A DNA stretch of 35,738 nucleotides from assembly GCA_011524975.1 (NCBI GenBank), contig WTJD01000174.1, positions 1 to 35,738 on the forward strand, in the 5' to 3' direction. The translations under genes were made by a program, and so were the position numbers. Under the pieces are notes generated by a model. The model saw only the letters and a program-made list of their open reading frames with translations, was not told where the DNA came from and ran no database searches. This document shows, one piece after another, positions 25,412 through 35,738 of the stretch. Numbering within the stretch: the stretch's first letter is position 1; each line of letters starts with the position of its first letter. Origin of the DNA: Lysobacterales bacterium. GTDB lineage: Bacteria; Pseudomonadota; Gammaproteobacteria; Xanthomonadales; SZUA-36.

Positions 25412-25969
25412 CTAGGTTGCCCTGCCGCCGCGCCGGCGAAGCAGCACCTGCACCGCGCCTGTACCGCCGTCCACCGGCCTGCAGGATGCAAATGCCGCAA
25501 CCATGGGATGACGGCTCAGGAGCTTTTTCGTCACCTGCTTCAGGACCGGGCCATTGCGTGAACGAAGGCCCTTGCCATGGATAATGCGTACACAGCCGAA
25601 CCCCCGGGCATGAGCTTCGTCCAGGAAGTCCAGGATGGAAGCCTGGGCCGCCTCCGCGTTCATCTGGTGCAGGTCCAGACTGTCAGCGATGCTGTAATGG
25701 CCCCGTTTTAGCCGGGTCAGGTATCGTTTCTGCAGGCCGGGACGAAGAAAGTGGAGTTCTTCCCCGGTTTCCATCTCAGCGGGATCAACCGGATGGTGCA
25801 GCAGGTCCTTCATGACCTGTCGTTCATCCCTGGCGCGCTGGCGGGCGCGGGGCTCAGGCTTAGGGCGATCCGGCTCCGCGCGCCCGGAATCTTTCAACGG
25901 CGTGACGTCCGACATTTCCCGGCGAAACATTTCGACATCATCATGGCTTGTTGAGCGCCTTTTTGTCAT
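25412..25969 (-). CDS. Smr-domain protein
   Basis: This 185-residue protein has a C-terminal Smr domain, a small nuclease fold found in MutS2 and in stand-alone proteins such as SmrA/SmrB (YfcN). Domain marks are LDLHQMNAEAA, IIHGKGLRSRNGPVLK and GGTGAVQVLLRRR. The N-terminal half is charged and probably flexible (REMSDVTPLK, KPEPRARQRARDERQ). SmrB-type proteins cut mRNA at collided ribosomes, using a DLH motif and a basic GKG motif, both seen here (LDLHQ, HGKGLRS). The N-terminal part also resembles SmrB (VDPAEMETGEELHFLRPG), so SmrB is a reasonable but unproven name. It is divergent from surE. Confidence 0.85.
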   Translation of the reverse strand: MTKRRSTSHDDVEMFRREMSDVTPLKDSGRAEPDRPKPEPRARQRARDERQVMKDLLHHPVDPAEMETGEELHFLRPGLQKRYLTRLKRGHYSIADSLDLHQMNAEAAQASILDFLDEAHARGFGCVRIIHGKGLRSRNGPVLKQVTKKLLSRHPMVAAFASCRPVDGGTGAVQVLLRRRGGRAT

Positions 25970-26076
25970 GTCGCGGCCGGTGTTGCGTTCCCGAATTGGT
26001 ATGAAGTCCGTACAATACCATGACTGCGTTTAACCGCTCCGAGCGCGGGCGGGCGGCACCCTGGAAAAGCGGAGAA

Positions 26077-26862
26077 ATGGGTATTCATTTTCTGATCAGT
26101 AATGATGATGGCCTTCATGCCAGCGGCATCGCCGCGCTTGCAGAGCGCTGCAGGGCGCTGGGGCGGGTGACGATTGTCGCGCCTGACAAGGATCGCAGCG
26201 GCGCCAGTAATTCGCTCACGCTGGATGCGCCGGTGCGCATTCGCGAGATTGACGACCAAACCTTCGAGGTGACGGGAACCCCGACCGATTGCGTTCATAT
26301 CGCGATTACGGGTTTGCTCGATTCGGATCCTGATATCGTACTGTCCGGGATCAACGCGGGCGCCAATCTTGGCGATGATGTTATTTACTCGGGCACCGTG
26401 GCGGCGGCCATGGAGGGGCGGTTTCTGGGGCTTCCCGCGATCGCGCTGTCCCTGGTCTATGAGGATCGGCCAACGCATTACGCGACCGCTGCAGAGGCAG
26501 CGGCTCGCTTGATTGGCCAGCTGCGCGCTGACCCTTTGCCGGCCGACACCATACTCAACGTCAATGTGCCGGACCTTCCCTGGGAGGAGATCCAGGGTTT
26601 CGAAGTCACGCGACTCGGGCACCGCCATCGGGCGGAGCCGACCATCCGCATGATCGACCCCAGGGGGCGGCCGATGTACTGGATCGGGCCAGCCGGCGCC
26701 GAACAGGATGCCGGCCCAGGCACTGACTTCCATGCCGTGCGCAGAGGCTTTATCTCTGTCACGCCGATGCACGTGGACCTTACCCGCTATCAGGCACTGG
26801 AGCAGGTGTCTGGCTGGCTGGCCGCTATAGAGACCGATATGCCGGAGGAACCCGCCGCGTGA
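26077..26862 (+). CDS. surE: 5'-nucleotidase SurE
   Basis: SurE is a metal-dependent phosphatase of nucleoside monophosphates linked to stationary-phase survival. The 261-residue protein begins [18 protein letters not shown] with the metal-binding DD pair, followed by [22 protein letters not shown] and [26 protein letters not shown]. The ATG at 26077 sits just after GGAGAA; a start at 26020 would add 19 residues without family resemblance. A TACAAT hexamer at 26011-26016 could be a minus-10 but has no good minus-35. The surE stop overlaps the pcm start as GTGA. Confidence 0.97.
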   Translation: MGIHFLISNDDGLHASGIAALAERCRALGRVTIVAPDKDRSGASNSLTLDAPVRIREIDDQTFEVTGTPTDCVHIAITGLLDSDPDIVLSGINAGANLGDDVIYSGTVAAAMEGRFLGLPAIALSLVYEDRPTHYATAAEAAARLIGQLRADPLPADTILNVNVPDLPWEEIQGFEVTRLGHRHRAEPTIRMIDPRGRPMYWIGPAGAEQDAGPGTDFHAVRRGFISVTPMHVDLTRYQALEQVSGWLAAIETDMPEEPAA

Positions 26863-27536
26863 TTCACAAACGAAAACTCGGAGAGGAAAATCGCGGCATT
26901 GGTATGACCTCGCCCGGTACGCGCGGCCGGCTGGTGGAACGCCTGCGCGCGCACGGTATCCGGAATGACCAGGTGCTGAAAGCCATCATGCAGGTGCCCA
27001 GGCATGAATTCGTGGACGAGGCGCTGTCCAGTCGGGCTTACGAAGATACCGCGTTGCCCATCAGCCGCGGGCAGACCATATCCCAGCCCTGGGTGGTCGC
27101 GAAAATGACCGAAGCGCTGCTCGAGGGTGGCGCCATGCAAAAGGTACTGGAAATAGGCACCGGGTCGGGATACCAGGCTGCCGTTCTGGCTCACCTGGTG
27201 CCGCAGGTGTTTTCGGTGGAGCGTATCAAGGAGTTATTGCGCATCGCGCGGCGCCGTTTTCATGCCCTGGGCCTGCACAACGTTCACGTGCGCCACGCGG
27301 ACGGCCACCTGGGGTGGCCCAGCCAGGCGCCATTCGACGGCATCATCGTGACCGCCGCCGCCACCGGCATTCCCATGGATCTCCTGGAACAGTTGCGGGA
27401 GGGGGGGCGCCTGGTCCTGCCGCTGGAGCGCGATCGACAGCAAAGATTGCTGTGCCTTGAAAAAACCGCGGAGGGGTTTGAGGAAACCGATCTCGGCGGT
27501 GTCATTTTCGTGCCCATGCTCAGCGGACTGGAATAA
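26859..27536 (+). CDS. pcm: protein-L-isoaspartate O-methyltransferase
   Basis: Pcm methylates L-isoaspartyl residues in aged proteins with S-adenosylmethionine so that they can revert to aspartate. The 225-residue protein shows [20 protein letters not shown], the SAM motif [15 protein letters not shown], and [15 protein letters not shown]. The GTG at 26859 has GGAGGAA eight bases upstream and overlaps the surE stop. An internal ATG ([15 protein letters not shown]) could give a shorter product close to the E. coli length. It belongs to the surE-pcm-yqaA-nlpD-rpoS stress cluster. Confidence 0.96.
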   Translation: MIHKRKLGEENRGIGMTSPGTRGRLVERLRAHGIRNDQVLKAIMQVPRHEFVDEALSSRAYEDTALPISRGQTISQPWVVAKMTEALLEGGAMQKVLEIGTGSGYQAAVLAHLVPQVFSVERIKELLRIARRRFHALGLHNVHVRHADGHLGWPSQAPFDGIIVTAAATGIPMDLLEQLREGGRLVLPLERDRQQRLLCLEKTAEGFEETDLGGVIFVPMLSGLE

Positions 27537-27539
27537 CAC

Positions 27540-28127
27540 GTGTTTACCCGGCTGTACGATCAGGTGCTCGAGTGGTCGGCTCACAAGCGGGCGCCGGCCT
27601 TCCTGGCCGCGCTCAGCGCGTCAGAGTCGAGTTTCTTCCCGATTCCTCCCGATGTCATGCTCGCGCCGATGTGCCTGGCACAGCCAAAGAGGTCGTGGCG
27701 TTTTGCGACCATTTGCACCATCAGTTCCGTGCTCGGGGGCTTGTTCGGGTTTTTGATCGGACAGTTCGCCTTTGGCTGGATAGAGCCGCTGATCCACCGC
27801 TGGGGCTATTCTGAAGCCTTTGACGGCGCCGTCGCGGCATTTGACCAATATGGGTTCTGGTACATCCTGCTGGCGGGTTTTACCCCGATCCCCTACAAAG
27901 TGTTCACCATCAGCGCGGGCGTGGTGGGGATGCCCCTCTCACCGTTCATCGCGGGGTCACTGGTGGGCCGTGGTGGACGATTTTTCCTGGTGGCGGGTCT
28001 GATTCGCCTGGGTGGAGAGAAATTCGCAACCCGGTTGCGTCGTTATGTCGACCTGATTGGCTGGTTGACCTTGCTGATCGCGGTGATCGTTTTAGCCGTG
28101 ATCAGCCAGACGGGAGGTCCGGGTTGA
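27540..28127 (+). CDS. yqaA: YqaA-type DedA/SNARE-associated membrane protein
   Basis: The 195-residue inner-membrane protein belongs to the DedA/VTT superfamily (YqaA branch). Members of the superfamily include flippases for undecaprenyl phosphate and phosphatidylethanolamine, but the role of this branch is not settled. Family segments include ESSFFPIPPDVMLAPMCLAQP, the reentrant-loop region LLAGFTPIPYKVFTISAGVVGMP, and GSLVGRGGRFFLVAGLI. The GTG at 27540 follows the pcm stop by three bases. The end overlaps nlpD as TTGA. Its location between pcm and nlpD is a conserved feature of several gammaproteobacteria. Confidence 0.88.
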   Translation: MFTRLYDQVLEWSAHKRAPAFLAALSASESSFFPIPPDVMLAPMCLAQPKRSWRFATICTISSVLGGLFGFLIGQFAFGWIEPLIHRWGYSEAFDGAVAAFDQYGFWYILLAGFTPIPYKVFTISAGVVGMPLSPFIAGSLVGRGGRFFLVAGLIRLGGEKFATRLRRYVDLIGWLTLLIAVIVLAVISQTGGPG

Positions 28128-28930
28128 TCCGGATTGCCGGACTGGTTCTGTCTTTTTTCCTGGTGGCCTGCGCAAGCAAGCCGCCGGCTCAGGTTGAGGA
28201 CCGCTCCGGTTCTGCCGCCGCCGCGTCCAGCGGGTATTACCGCGTGGTTTCCGGGGACACGCTGTATGCCATCGCCTTCAGCCATGGATTGGACTATCGG
28301 CGGTTGGCATCATGGAACGGGCTCAGGGCGCCCTATACCATCTATCCCGGCCAGAACCTGCGGTTGACGAGCCCCCCGGAAAATCGCAGTGCCAAAGCCG
28401 CCGACGCGTCTTCTTCCGCCCGGAATGAAACGCGGCCAAAAGCCACGCCGCCACCGGCAAGCGCGACCACGCGTCCCGCGCCTGTGCCTGCGCCCAAGCC
28501 CCCGACATCCGCGTCGAGCCAACGAACACCCGGTACCGGGGCCTCGTCCGCCAGCGGTTCGGGACGGTGGCTGTGGCCGGCGAATGGCAGGATTATTCGC
28601 GGTTTTTCGCCGACCGACCCATCTCGAGACGGCATCGACATTGCCGGCAGCGAGGGGGATCCCGTGCGGGCCAGCGCCGCGGGCACCGTCGTATACAGTG
28701 GCGATGGCCTGAAGGGCTACGGGGAACTGATCATCGTCAAGCATGACGACCGTTGGTTGAGTGCTTACGGGCACAATCGTAAGCGGCTTGTGGCCGAGGG
28801 AGAGAAAGTGAACGCGGGTCAGAAGATCGCGGAAATAGGGCGAAACGACCGCAACGAGCAGGTGCTGCATTTTGAAATTCGATCCAATGGCCGGCCCGTG
28901 AACCCCCTGGACCAGTTGCCGCCGCGCTGA
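28124..28930 (+). CDS. nlpD: NlpD-like lipoprotein with LysM and degenerate M23 domain
   Basis: NlpD is an outer-membrane lipoprotein that activates the amidase AmiC during cell separation. The 268-residue protein has a lipobox LVAC (C16), a LysM domain at about 38-83 (YYRVVSGDTLYAIAFSHG, YPGQNLRL), a Pro/Ala/Ser-rich linker to about 145, and a LytM/M23 domain. The metal ligands of active M23 peptidases are lost: the first histidine of HxxxD is replaced (RDGIDIAG) and the HxH motif reads VLH in QVLHFEIR. It is therefore probably an activator and not an enzyme, as in E. coli. The TTG at 28124 is supported by GGAGG six bases upstream and overlaps the yqaA stop. Confidence 0.94.
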   Translation: MIRIAGLVLSFFLVACASKPPAQVEDRSGSAAAASSGYYRVVSGDTLYAIAFSHGLDYRRLASWNGLRAPYTIYPGQNLRLTSPPENRSAKAADASSSARNETRPKATPPPASATTRPAPVPAPKPPTSASSQRTPGTGASSASGSGRWLWPANGRIIRGFSPTDPSRDGIDIAGSEGDPVRASAAGTVVYSGDGLKGYGELIIVKHDDRWLSAYGHNRKRLVAEGEKVNAGQKIAEIGRNDRNEQVLHFEIRSNGRPVNPLDQLPPR

Positions 28931-28972
28931 GCCGTCGTGGGCCGGCCAGCGCCCGCTGATCGTCGCCCACCC

Positions 28973-29025
28973 GCCGGCAGGCTGTCCTTTACTGCAGTAC
29001 TTGTGCTAAGTTGGTCTCTGCCGGC
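28973..29025 (+). repeat. inverted repeat in the nlpD-rpoS gap
   Basis: GCCGGCAG at 28973-28980 pairs perfectly with CTGCCGGC at 29018-29025 around a 37-base centre that contains the short palindrome ACTGCAGT. It lies 85 bases before the rpoS start and could form a leader structure or flank a promoter. No convincing sigma-70 pair was found inside it. Confidence 0.35.
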
Positions 29026-29110
29026 ACACAAACAGCGTCAAAGAGCCCCAAAGAGGACTTGATACGCGGAGTGCCCTGCAATTCTGGCAACCTGGGTGGA
29101 GGGAAGCCGC

Positions 29111-30049
29111 GTGAGTGTAAAAGGCAGGTCAGCCGATCAGGGGCAGGTCGCCTCTAATCTTGAGGGCAAGCGTCTCAAGCTGCCCGACACCGCCCGCGCC
29201 GCTCAAAGGGAGCGTCCGGAGCACCACGGTGATGTCACCCGTATTTATCTGAGCGAAATTGGCCGCACGCGGCTGCTGACCGCGGATGAGGAAATCGAGC
29301 TCAGCCGGGCAGCGCACGGGGGTTGCGCGGCCAGTCGGGCGCGCATGATCGAGGCCAATCTGCGCCTGGTCGTGAAAATTGCGCGTGCGTACATCAACCG
29401 GGGTCTGCCGCTGCTCGATTTGATCGAGGAGGGGAACCTGGGGCTGATTCGCGCGGTTGAAAAGTTCGACCCGGAACGGGGCTTTCGCTTCTCGACCTAT
29501 GCGACCTGGTGGATTCGACAGTCGGTTGAGCGCGCAATCATGAATCAATGCCGGACGGTCCGCCTGCCGATTCATGTGATTCGCGGGCTGACCGGCTACC
29601 TGCGCGCGTCCCGGCAACTGGAGCAGAAACTGGGCCGAAAACCCACGATCGAAGAGGTGGCCGTCGAAAGCAAAGACTCCCTGGATGAAGTCCACAGGAT
29701 GTTCGGTTTCAATGAGCCCACCACGTCCACGGATGAGGTCATGGCCAACGGGCGAAGGCTGGTGGACTCGATTGCGGACGACGATCACGGTGATCCCGAG
29801 TCCGAATATTCCGATTATGCCGCTGAACAACTGCTCGACGGGTGGATGGAGCGCTTGACCGAGCAGCAGCGCATGGTGGTGAATCAGAGATTCGGCCTCG
29901 ATGGCCAGGGACGCAAAACCCTGGAGGAAGTGGGGCAGATGTTGGGGGTGACGCGGGAACGCGTCAGGCAAGTCCAAATGGCGGCGCTGGTTCGATTGCG
30001 GGAGATTTCGAGACAGGCCGGGATTTCCGAGCTGCCGTTTGTTGATTGA
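29111..30049 (+). CDS. rpoS: RNA polymerase sigma factor RpoS
   Basis: RpoS directs transcription of stationary-phase and general stress genes. The 312-residue protein has sigma region 1.2/2 ([74 protein letters not shown]), region 3 and region 4 with the helix-turn-helix [18 protein letters not shown]. Its size and its position directly after nlpD identify it as RpoS and not RpoD. The GTG at 29111 has GGAGGG seven bases upstream; a GTG at 29096 would place this site inside the gene. The 180-base gap after nlpD contains an inverted repeat and may hold a private promoter, since in relatives the main rpoS promoter lies inside nlpD. Confidence 0.96.
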   Translation: MSVKGRSADQGQVASNLEGKRLKLPDTARAAQRERPEHHGDVTRIYLSEIGRTRLLTADEEIELSRAAHGGCAASRARMIEANLRLVVKIARAYINRGLPLLDLIEEGNLGLIRAVEKFDPERGFRFSTYATWWIRQSVERAIMNQCRTVRLPIHVIRGLTGYLRASRQLEQKLGRKPTIEEVAVESKDSLDEVHRMFGFNEPTTSTDEVMANGRRLVDSIADDDHGDPESEYSDYAAEQLLDGWMERLTEQQRMVVNQRFGLDGQGRKTLEEVGQMLGVTRERVRQVQMAALVRLREISRQAGISELPFVD

Positions 30050-30051
30050 AC

Positions 30052-30148
30052 GGCCCCAAGAGCGCTCGGCCCCAAGAGCGCTCGGCCCCAAGAGCGCTTG
30101 ACCCCCAAAAGCTTTCTACCCCAAGGGTGCTTGACCCTAAGGGTGCTC
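30052..30148. repeat. six-copy 16-bp tandem repeat after rpoS
   Basis: Three near-identical 16-base units (GGCCCCAAGAGCGCTC at 30052 and 30068, and a copy ending in TT at 30084) are followed by three diverged ones at 30100, 30117 and 30133. One extra base sits after the fourth. Each unit contains CAAG and often CTTG or AGCGCT, so neighbouring units can form small hairpins. The array begins two bases after the rpoS stop and its last unit covers the stop codon of the convergent DUF498 gene. Confidence 0.85.
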
Positions 30149-30523
30149 GGCCATGGGCAGCAGGCCCGCGACCACCTTGCGGCCATCGGAAGCCAGGATG
30201 TTAAACGTACGGCAGGCGGCGTCTGTGGTCATCACTTCCAGCCCAATGCCGCGACGAATCACCTCGATCATCAGTTCTTTTGAGAGAAAGCCCTGCGTGG
30301 CACCCGTGCCCAGCAGCGCGACTTCCGGTTCCAGCGCGAACAGCGTTTCGAGGTGCTCGAGTCCGACCCTGTCGAGCCGCGCGGGCCCCCAGCCATCCAG
30401 CACCTGGTCCGGCGTGAGGATAATGGGGGCGGTGTAAACGGCTTGCCCGATTCTAATGCCGGCCTCGTCCACGGACCTGACGAAGTGATGCTCGCCGGGT
30501 TTTTCCAGCGTCACGTCGATCAT
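30137..30523 (-). CDS. DUF498/Mth938-domain protein
   Basis: The 128-residue product is a Mth938/DUF498 family protein, related to the human complex I assembly factor NDUFAF3. Family marks are VYTAPIILTPDQVLDGWG, LFALEPEVALLGTGATQGF and GIGLEVMTTDAACRTFNIL. The biochemical role of bacterial members is not known. The ATG at 30523 overlaps the yhbY stop as ATGA, so the two are coupled; the frame extends upstream only as a shadow of yhbY. The last codons and the stop lie inside the tandem repeat after rpoS. Confidence 0.85.
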   Translation of the reverse strand: MIDVTLEKPGEHHFVRSVDEAGIRIGQAVYTAPIILTPDQVLDGWGPARLDRVGLEHLETLFALEPEVALLGTGATQGFLSKELMIEVIRRGIGLEVMTTDAACRTFNILASDGRKVVAGLLPMAEHP

Positions 30524-30813
30524 TTGGGCAGCTCTATGACGGGCTTTTCCTGATTTCGGCGGTAGAAGCAGGCAACCTGGCCAATTTTGTGGACGATTTC
30601 CGCGCCGCACTGTTCGGAAATCTGCTGGATAATGGCAGCGCGCGATGCGCGATCCGTTCGCAGTTTTACCTTGATCAGTTCGTGATGGTCGAGGGCGCGC
30701 TCGAGTTCTGTGAGCACATTCTCGCTCAATCCTTTTTCCCCGATCATCACCACCGGGTTAAGATGATGGGTTCTGCCCCGGAGGAAGCGTTTCTGGGAAG
30801 CATTGATGGGCAC
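30520..30813 (-). CDS. yhbY: ribosome assembly RNA-binding protein YhbY (CRM domain)
   Basis: YhbY is a single CRM-domain protein that binds pre-50S particles. The 97-residue product carries LNPVVMIGEKGLSENVLTEL with the GxxG loop, and ALDHHELIKVKL. The GTG at 30813 gives exactly the E. coli length and N-terminal register; a TTG two codons earlier is possible. It is divergent from rlmE, another 50S assembly gene, the usual arrangement in gammaproteobacteria. Confidence 0.94.
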   Translation of the reverse strand: MPINASQKRFLRGRTHHLNPVVMIGEKGLSENVLTELERALDHHELIKVKLRTDRASRAAIIQQISEQCGAEIVHKIGQVACFYRRNQEKPVIELPK

Positions 30814-30884
30814 GATCAACCTGGATGTCTGAAAATGAAGAGGCCGAATTCTAACACGCCAGAGCCGGGCAAAAGGCCATTGTG

Positions 30885-31508
30885 ATGGCGCGCAGCAAGA
30901 GCAGTGGGCGCTGGTTACGGGAGCATTTTGATGATCCCTATGTCAAACGCGCGCAACATGAGGGGTGGCGTTCCCGGGCGGTGTACAAGCTGCAGGAATT
31001 GCAGGAGAAGTACCGTATTATCAGGCGGGGCATGACGGTCGTCGATCTGGGCGCGGCTCCGGGCGGATGGTCCCAGTACGCGCTGGATATCGTCGGGCGC
31101 GAAGGCCGGGTCATCGCCCTGGATATCCTGCCCATGGATCCGATCGAACATGTGCGCTTCATCCAGGGGGATTTTACCGAGCGCGCGCCGCTTGACTTGC
31201 TGGAAGCCGAATTGAATGGGCGGCAGGTTGATCTTGTGATGAGCGATATGGCGCCCAATATCAGTGGAATGAATGCGGTGGATCAGCCGCGTTCGATGTA
31301 CCTGGCGGAGCTGGCGCAGGCCTTTGCACTGCAGTGGCTTAAACCGGGCGGCACGTTCCTGGTCAAAGTTTTCCAGGGACAGGGTTCCGACGCGTTCCTG
31401 AGGTCGTGCAGGGACGCCTTTGACAAGGTGGTGGTGCGCAAGCCCGGTGCATCACGGCCGCGCAGTCGTGAAGTGTATATGCTGGGAACCGGGCGCAAGC
31501 TGAATTAA
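30885..31508 (+). CDS. rlmE: 23S rRNA 2'-O-methyltransferase RlmE (FtsJ/RrmJ)
   Basis: RlmE methylates the 2'-hydroxyl of U2552 (E. coli numbering) in 23S rRNA at a late step of 50S assembly. The 207-residue protein has the K-D-K-E tetrad in context: [27 protein letters not shown] and SREVYMLG, with the SAM motif [15 protein letters not shown]. The ATG at 30885 is preferred (AAAGG eight bases upstream); a GTG lies directly before it. It is followed by ftsH after 56 bases, the classical rlmE-ftsH operon. Confidence 0.97.
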   Translation: MARSKSSGRWLREHFDDPYVKRAQHEGWRSRAVYKLQELQEKYRIIRRGMTVVDLGAAPGGWSQYALDIVGREGRVIALDILPMDPIEHVRFIQGDFTERAPLDLLEAELNGRQVDLVMSDMAPNISGMNAVDQPRSMYLAELAQAFALQWLKPGGTFLVKVFQGQGSDAFLRSCRDAFDKVVVRKPGASRPRSREVYMLGTGRKLN

Positions 31509-31564
31509 CATGAACATAGTGCAGCCACCCAGGCTGCTCATCAGGACGAGAGAGACCAGAGCGT

Positions 31565-33520
<1,956 letters not shown>

Positions 33521-33580
33521 CCGCAGGCGCGGCGTCTTCGAAGCGCCGGCCGCCAGGCCGGCGGCGTTGACCGGAAACCC

Positions 33581-34438
33581 ATGAGCCCACAACGCCGCAC
33601 CCTGGATTGCGCCGGTCGCACATTGTGCCTCGATCAGCCCCTGATCATGGGCGTGCTCAACGTGACGCCGGATTCATTCTCGGATGGTGGCGCGTTCATC
33701 CATGCTGAAGACGCGCTGATGCAGGCGCACCGCCTGGCAGCCGCCGGCGCTGACATCATTGATATCGGGGGTGAGTCGACCCGTCCGGGGTCCGGGGCGG
33801 TCTCGGTGGATCAGGAACTGGAGCGCACCATCCCTGTTATTGAGCGGGTTCGCAATGAACTCCTGCTGCCCATCTCCATTGACACCAGTAAACCCGAAGT
33901 CATGCTGGCTGCTGCGACGGCAGGCGCGGGCATGATCAACGATGTGTGCGCGCTCAGGCAGCCTGGGGCCCTGGAAGCGGCTGCCAGCACGGGGTTGCCG
34001 GTCTGTCTGATGCATATGCGCGGTGAACCTGGTTCCATGCAGGATGCCCCCCGCTATGATGACGCTGTCGCCGAGGTGGAGGCATTCCTGCTGGAGCGCG
34101 TCACGGCCTGTCGCGAGGCAGGTATCCCGGGTGAGCAGATCCTGATCGATCCTGGGTTCGGATTTGGCAAGAAACTCGAGCATAATCTGGCGTTGTTGCG
34201 CGGAATCAGCCGGCTGGCCGCGCATGGTTACCCGTTGATCGCGGGCCTGTCTCGCAAATCCATGCTGGGTGAACTCACCGGGCGGGCGGTGAACGAGCGC
34301 GTGTCCGCGTCTGTCACGGCCGCTGTGTTGGCCGTTCAGGCCGGCGCCGCCATCGTCAGGGTGCACGATGTGGCCGAAACCCGGGACGCGTTGAACATTC
34401 TGCAGGCTGTTTACCCACAAGGCCTCCCACAAGGGTAA
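33581..34438 (+). CDS. folP: dihydropteroate synthase
   Basis: FolP joins 6-hydroxymethyl-dihydropterin pyrophosphate to p-aminobenzoate in folate synthesis and is the sulphonamide target. The 285-residue TIM-barrel protein has the loop motifs [63 protein letters not shown] and [10 protein letters not shown]. The ATG at 33581 is 60 bases after the ftsH stop. glmM starts 10 bases downstream, giving the usual ftsH-folP-glmM order. Confidence 0.97.
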   Translation: MSPQRRTLDCAGRTLCLDQPLIMGVLNVTPDSFSDGGAFIHAEDALMQAHRLAAAGADIIDIGGESTRPGSGAVSVDQELERTIPVIERVRNELLLPISIDTSKPEVMLAAATAGAGMINDVCALRQPGALEAAASTGLPVCLMHMRGEPGSMQDAPRYDDAVAEVEAFLLERVTACREAGIPGEQILIDPGFGFGKKLEHNLALLRGISRLAAHGYPLIAGLSRKSMLGELTGRAVNERVSASVTAAVLAVQAGAAIVRVHDVAETRDALNILQAVYPQGLPQG

Positions 34439-34448
34439 AATTCGGCTT

Positions 34449-35738
34449 ATGGCCAGAAAATATTTTGGAACCGACGGGATACGGGGCCGGGTGGGCGTTG
34501 AGCCGATCACGGCGGATTTCATGCTGCGGCTGGGGCGTGCCGCCGGTGTGGTGTTGGCAAAAGATGATCCGCGCGCGGTGGTCATCGGCAAGGACACCCG
34601 GATTTCCGGCTACATGTTCGAATCGGCGCTCGAGGCCGGGCTGTCCGCGGCGGGCGCCAACGTGGCCATGCTGGGGCCGATGCCCACGCCCGCCGTGGCC
34701 TACCTGACGCGCACCCTGTACGCCTGCGCCGGGATTGTCGTCAGCGCTTCACACAATCCTTACTACGATAACGGCATCAAGCTGTTTTCGGTCAATGGGG
34801 AAAAATTCCCCGACGCGATCGAGGAGGCCATTGAGGAGGAGCTTGAGAAACCGTTCGTCACGGTGGATTCATCCGAAATGGGCAAGGCGGTGCGTATTGA
34901 TGACGCGGCTGGCCGCTACATCGAGTTTTGCAAGGGCACGCTGCCGTTCCAGACCTTGTTCAACGGTATGCGCCTGGTCGTGGATTGCGCCAATGGGTCC
35001 ACGTACAAGGTCGGTCCGGCCGTGCTGCGGGAACTGGGCGCCAAGGTGAAGGTCATCGGCAACCGCCCTGACGGCATGAATATCAATGACGGCTACGGAG
35101 CCACCAAGCCGGAGGCGTTGCAACGAGCGGTCATGGAACACGGGGCCGATGCCGGCGTCGCCTTCGACGGTGACGGCGACCGCGTGATCATGGTGGATGA
35201 CCGTGGCCGCGTTGTGAACGGTGATGAAATGCTCTATCTCCTGGCTGCGGCCCGGCAGGATTCAGGGGAATTGACCGGCGGGGTCGCCGGTACGGTCATG
35301 ACCAATCTCGGCCTGGAACTGGCTTTGGCGGAGCGCGGTATCGAATTCATCCGTACGCCGGTGGGTGACCGCTTCATACATCAGGCGCTGGTTGAAAAAG
35401 GCTGGTTGCTCGGCGGTGAAGCCTCTGGCCATATTCTCTGCCTCGATCGCGCCAGCACCGGTGATGGCATCGTCAGCGCTCTGCAGGTTCTGGAAGTCAT
35501 GGCGCGGACCGGACGCAGCCTCAAAGAACTGACCCGGGCGGTTAAAAAGTTTCCCCAGGTCATGATCAACGTGCCTATCGACGCGGCGCGGCGCCAGGAA
35601 CTGGGAGGTTCTGACCGCATACGCGCCGAGGTGGCTGCCGTCGAGGAAGCCATGCGCGACCGCGGAAGAGTGATTTTGCGCCCCTCGGGTACCGAGCCGC
35701 TCATCCGCGTCATGGTCGAAGGGATCCACCGAGATCTC
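34449..35738 (+). CDS. glmM: phosphoglucosamine mutase (3' end beyond the window)
   Basis: GlmM interconverts glucosamine-6-phosphate and glucosamine-1-phosphate for peptidoglycan and lipopolysaccharide precursors. The 430 codons present start [16 protein letters not shown] and show the phosphoserine loop [13 protein letters not shown] (S101), the magnesium loop [13 protein letters not shown], the sugar-binding GGEASGH and the phosphate-binding [15 protein letters not shown]. No stop codon is reached at the window end; about 15 residues are expected to be missing by comparison with the 445-residue E. coli enzyme. The ATG at 34449 follows the folP stop by 10 bases. Confidence 0.97.
   Translation, partial: MARKYFGTDGIRGRVGVEPITADFMLRLGRAAGVVLAKDDPRAVVIGKDTRISGYMFESALEAGLSAAGANVAMLGPMPTPAVAYLTRTLYACAGIVVSASHNPYYDNGIKLFSVNGEKFPDAIEEAIEEELEKPFVTVDSSEMGKAVRIDDAAGRYIEFCKGTLPFQTLFNGMRLVVDCANGSTYKVGPAVLRELGAKVKVIGNRPDGMNINDGYGATKPEALQRAVMEHGADAGVAFDGDGDRVIMVDDRGRVVNGDEMLYLLAAARQDSGELTGGVAGTVMTNLGLELALAERGIEFIRTPVGDRFIHQALVEKGWLLGGEASGHILCLDRASTGDGIVSALQVLEVMARTGRSLKELTRAVKKFPQVMINVPIDAARRQELGGSDRIRAEVAAVEEAMRDRGRVILRPSGTEPLIRVMVEGIHRDL

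Noticed and set aside
30052-30148. Possible CRISPR array
   Set aside because: The units are contiguous 16-base tandem copies with no unique spacers between them and no cas genes nearby.

Overview
This window is a GC-rich, densely packed chromosome segment of a gammaproteobacterium. The evidence is gene order as well as protein resemblance: surE-pcm-yqaA-nlpD-rpoS, petABC-sspA-sspB, metG-rsxABCDGE-nth, apbC (mrp)-dcd and yhbY/rlmE-ftsH-folP-glmM are all arrangements typical of that class. The genus cannot be told from sequence alone. The gene combination suggests a free-living aerobic lineage outside the Enterobacterales, which is an inference. No rRNA, tRNA, insertion sequence, prophage or CRISPR array was found.

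Layout. (1) 1-7788 is mixed accessory and housekeeping content: a secreted Shewanella-like PPP phosphatase, a secreted protein with CotH-kinase-like motifs, a GlcD-type FAD dehydrogenase, a Trm112/YcaR-like protein lacking a zinc-site cysteine, an orphan hydantoinase B subunit, RNase T and a TraB/GumN-family protein. (2) 7772-10470 (minus strand) is a four-gene copper-RiPP operon of the HvfABCX/bufferin type. HvfA is an exported precursor with eight EGKCG core motifs, HvfB is a multinuclear non-heme iron oxidase (MNIO, DUF692), HvfC is a DUF2063 partner and HvfX is a DoxX-like membrane protein. (3) 10740-18421 (minus strand) is nth, the Rsx/Rnf electron-transfer complex and metG, largely joined by stop/start overlaps. 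(4) 18603-25350 holds apbC and dcd, a divergent DegS/AlgW-type protease, then the cytochrome bc1 complex and the stringent-starvation pair sspA/sspB. (5) 25412-30049 holds an Smr-domain gene and the surE-pcm-yqaA-nlpD-rpoS stress operon. (6) 30052-35738 holds a six-copy 16-bp tandem repeat, a DUF498/Mth938 gene coupled to yhbY, then rlmE, ftsH, folP and a glmM that runs off the window end.

How the parts work together. The hvf operon is the most interesting system. A Sec-exported peptide with repeated EGKCG units is probably modified on its cysteines by HvfB with HvfC and then binds copper in the periplasm. The bc1 complex and the Rsx complex form the redox core of the window. Several quality-control genes also lie here: DegS, FtsH, the ClpXP adaptor SspB, Pcm for damaged aspartyl residues, Nth for oxidised DNA bases and RpoS for stationary phase. 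Starts were chosen from Shine-Dalgarno spacing, overlap with the upstream stop and comparison with family N-termini. Many genes use GTG or TTG.
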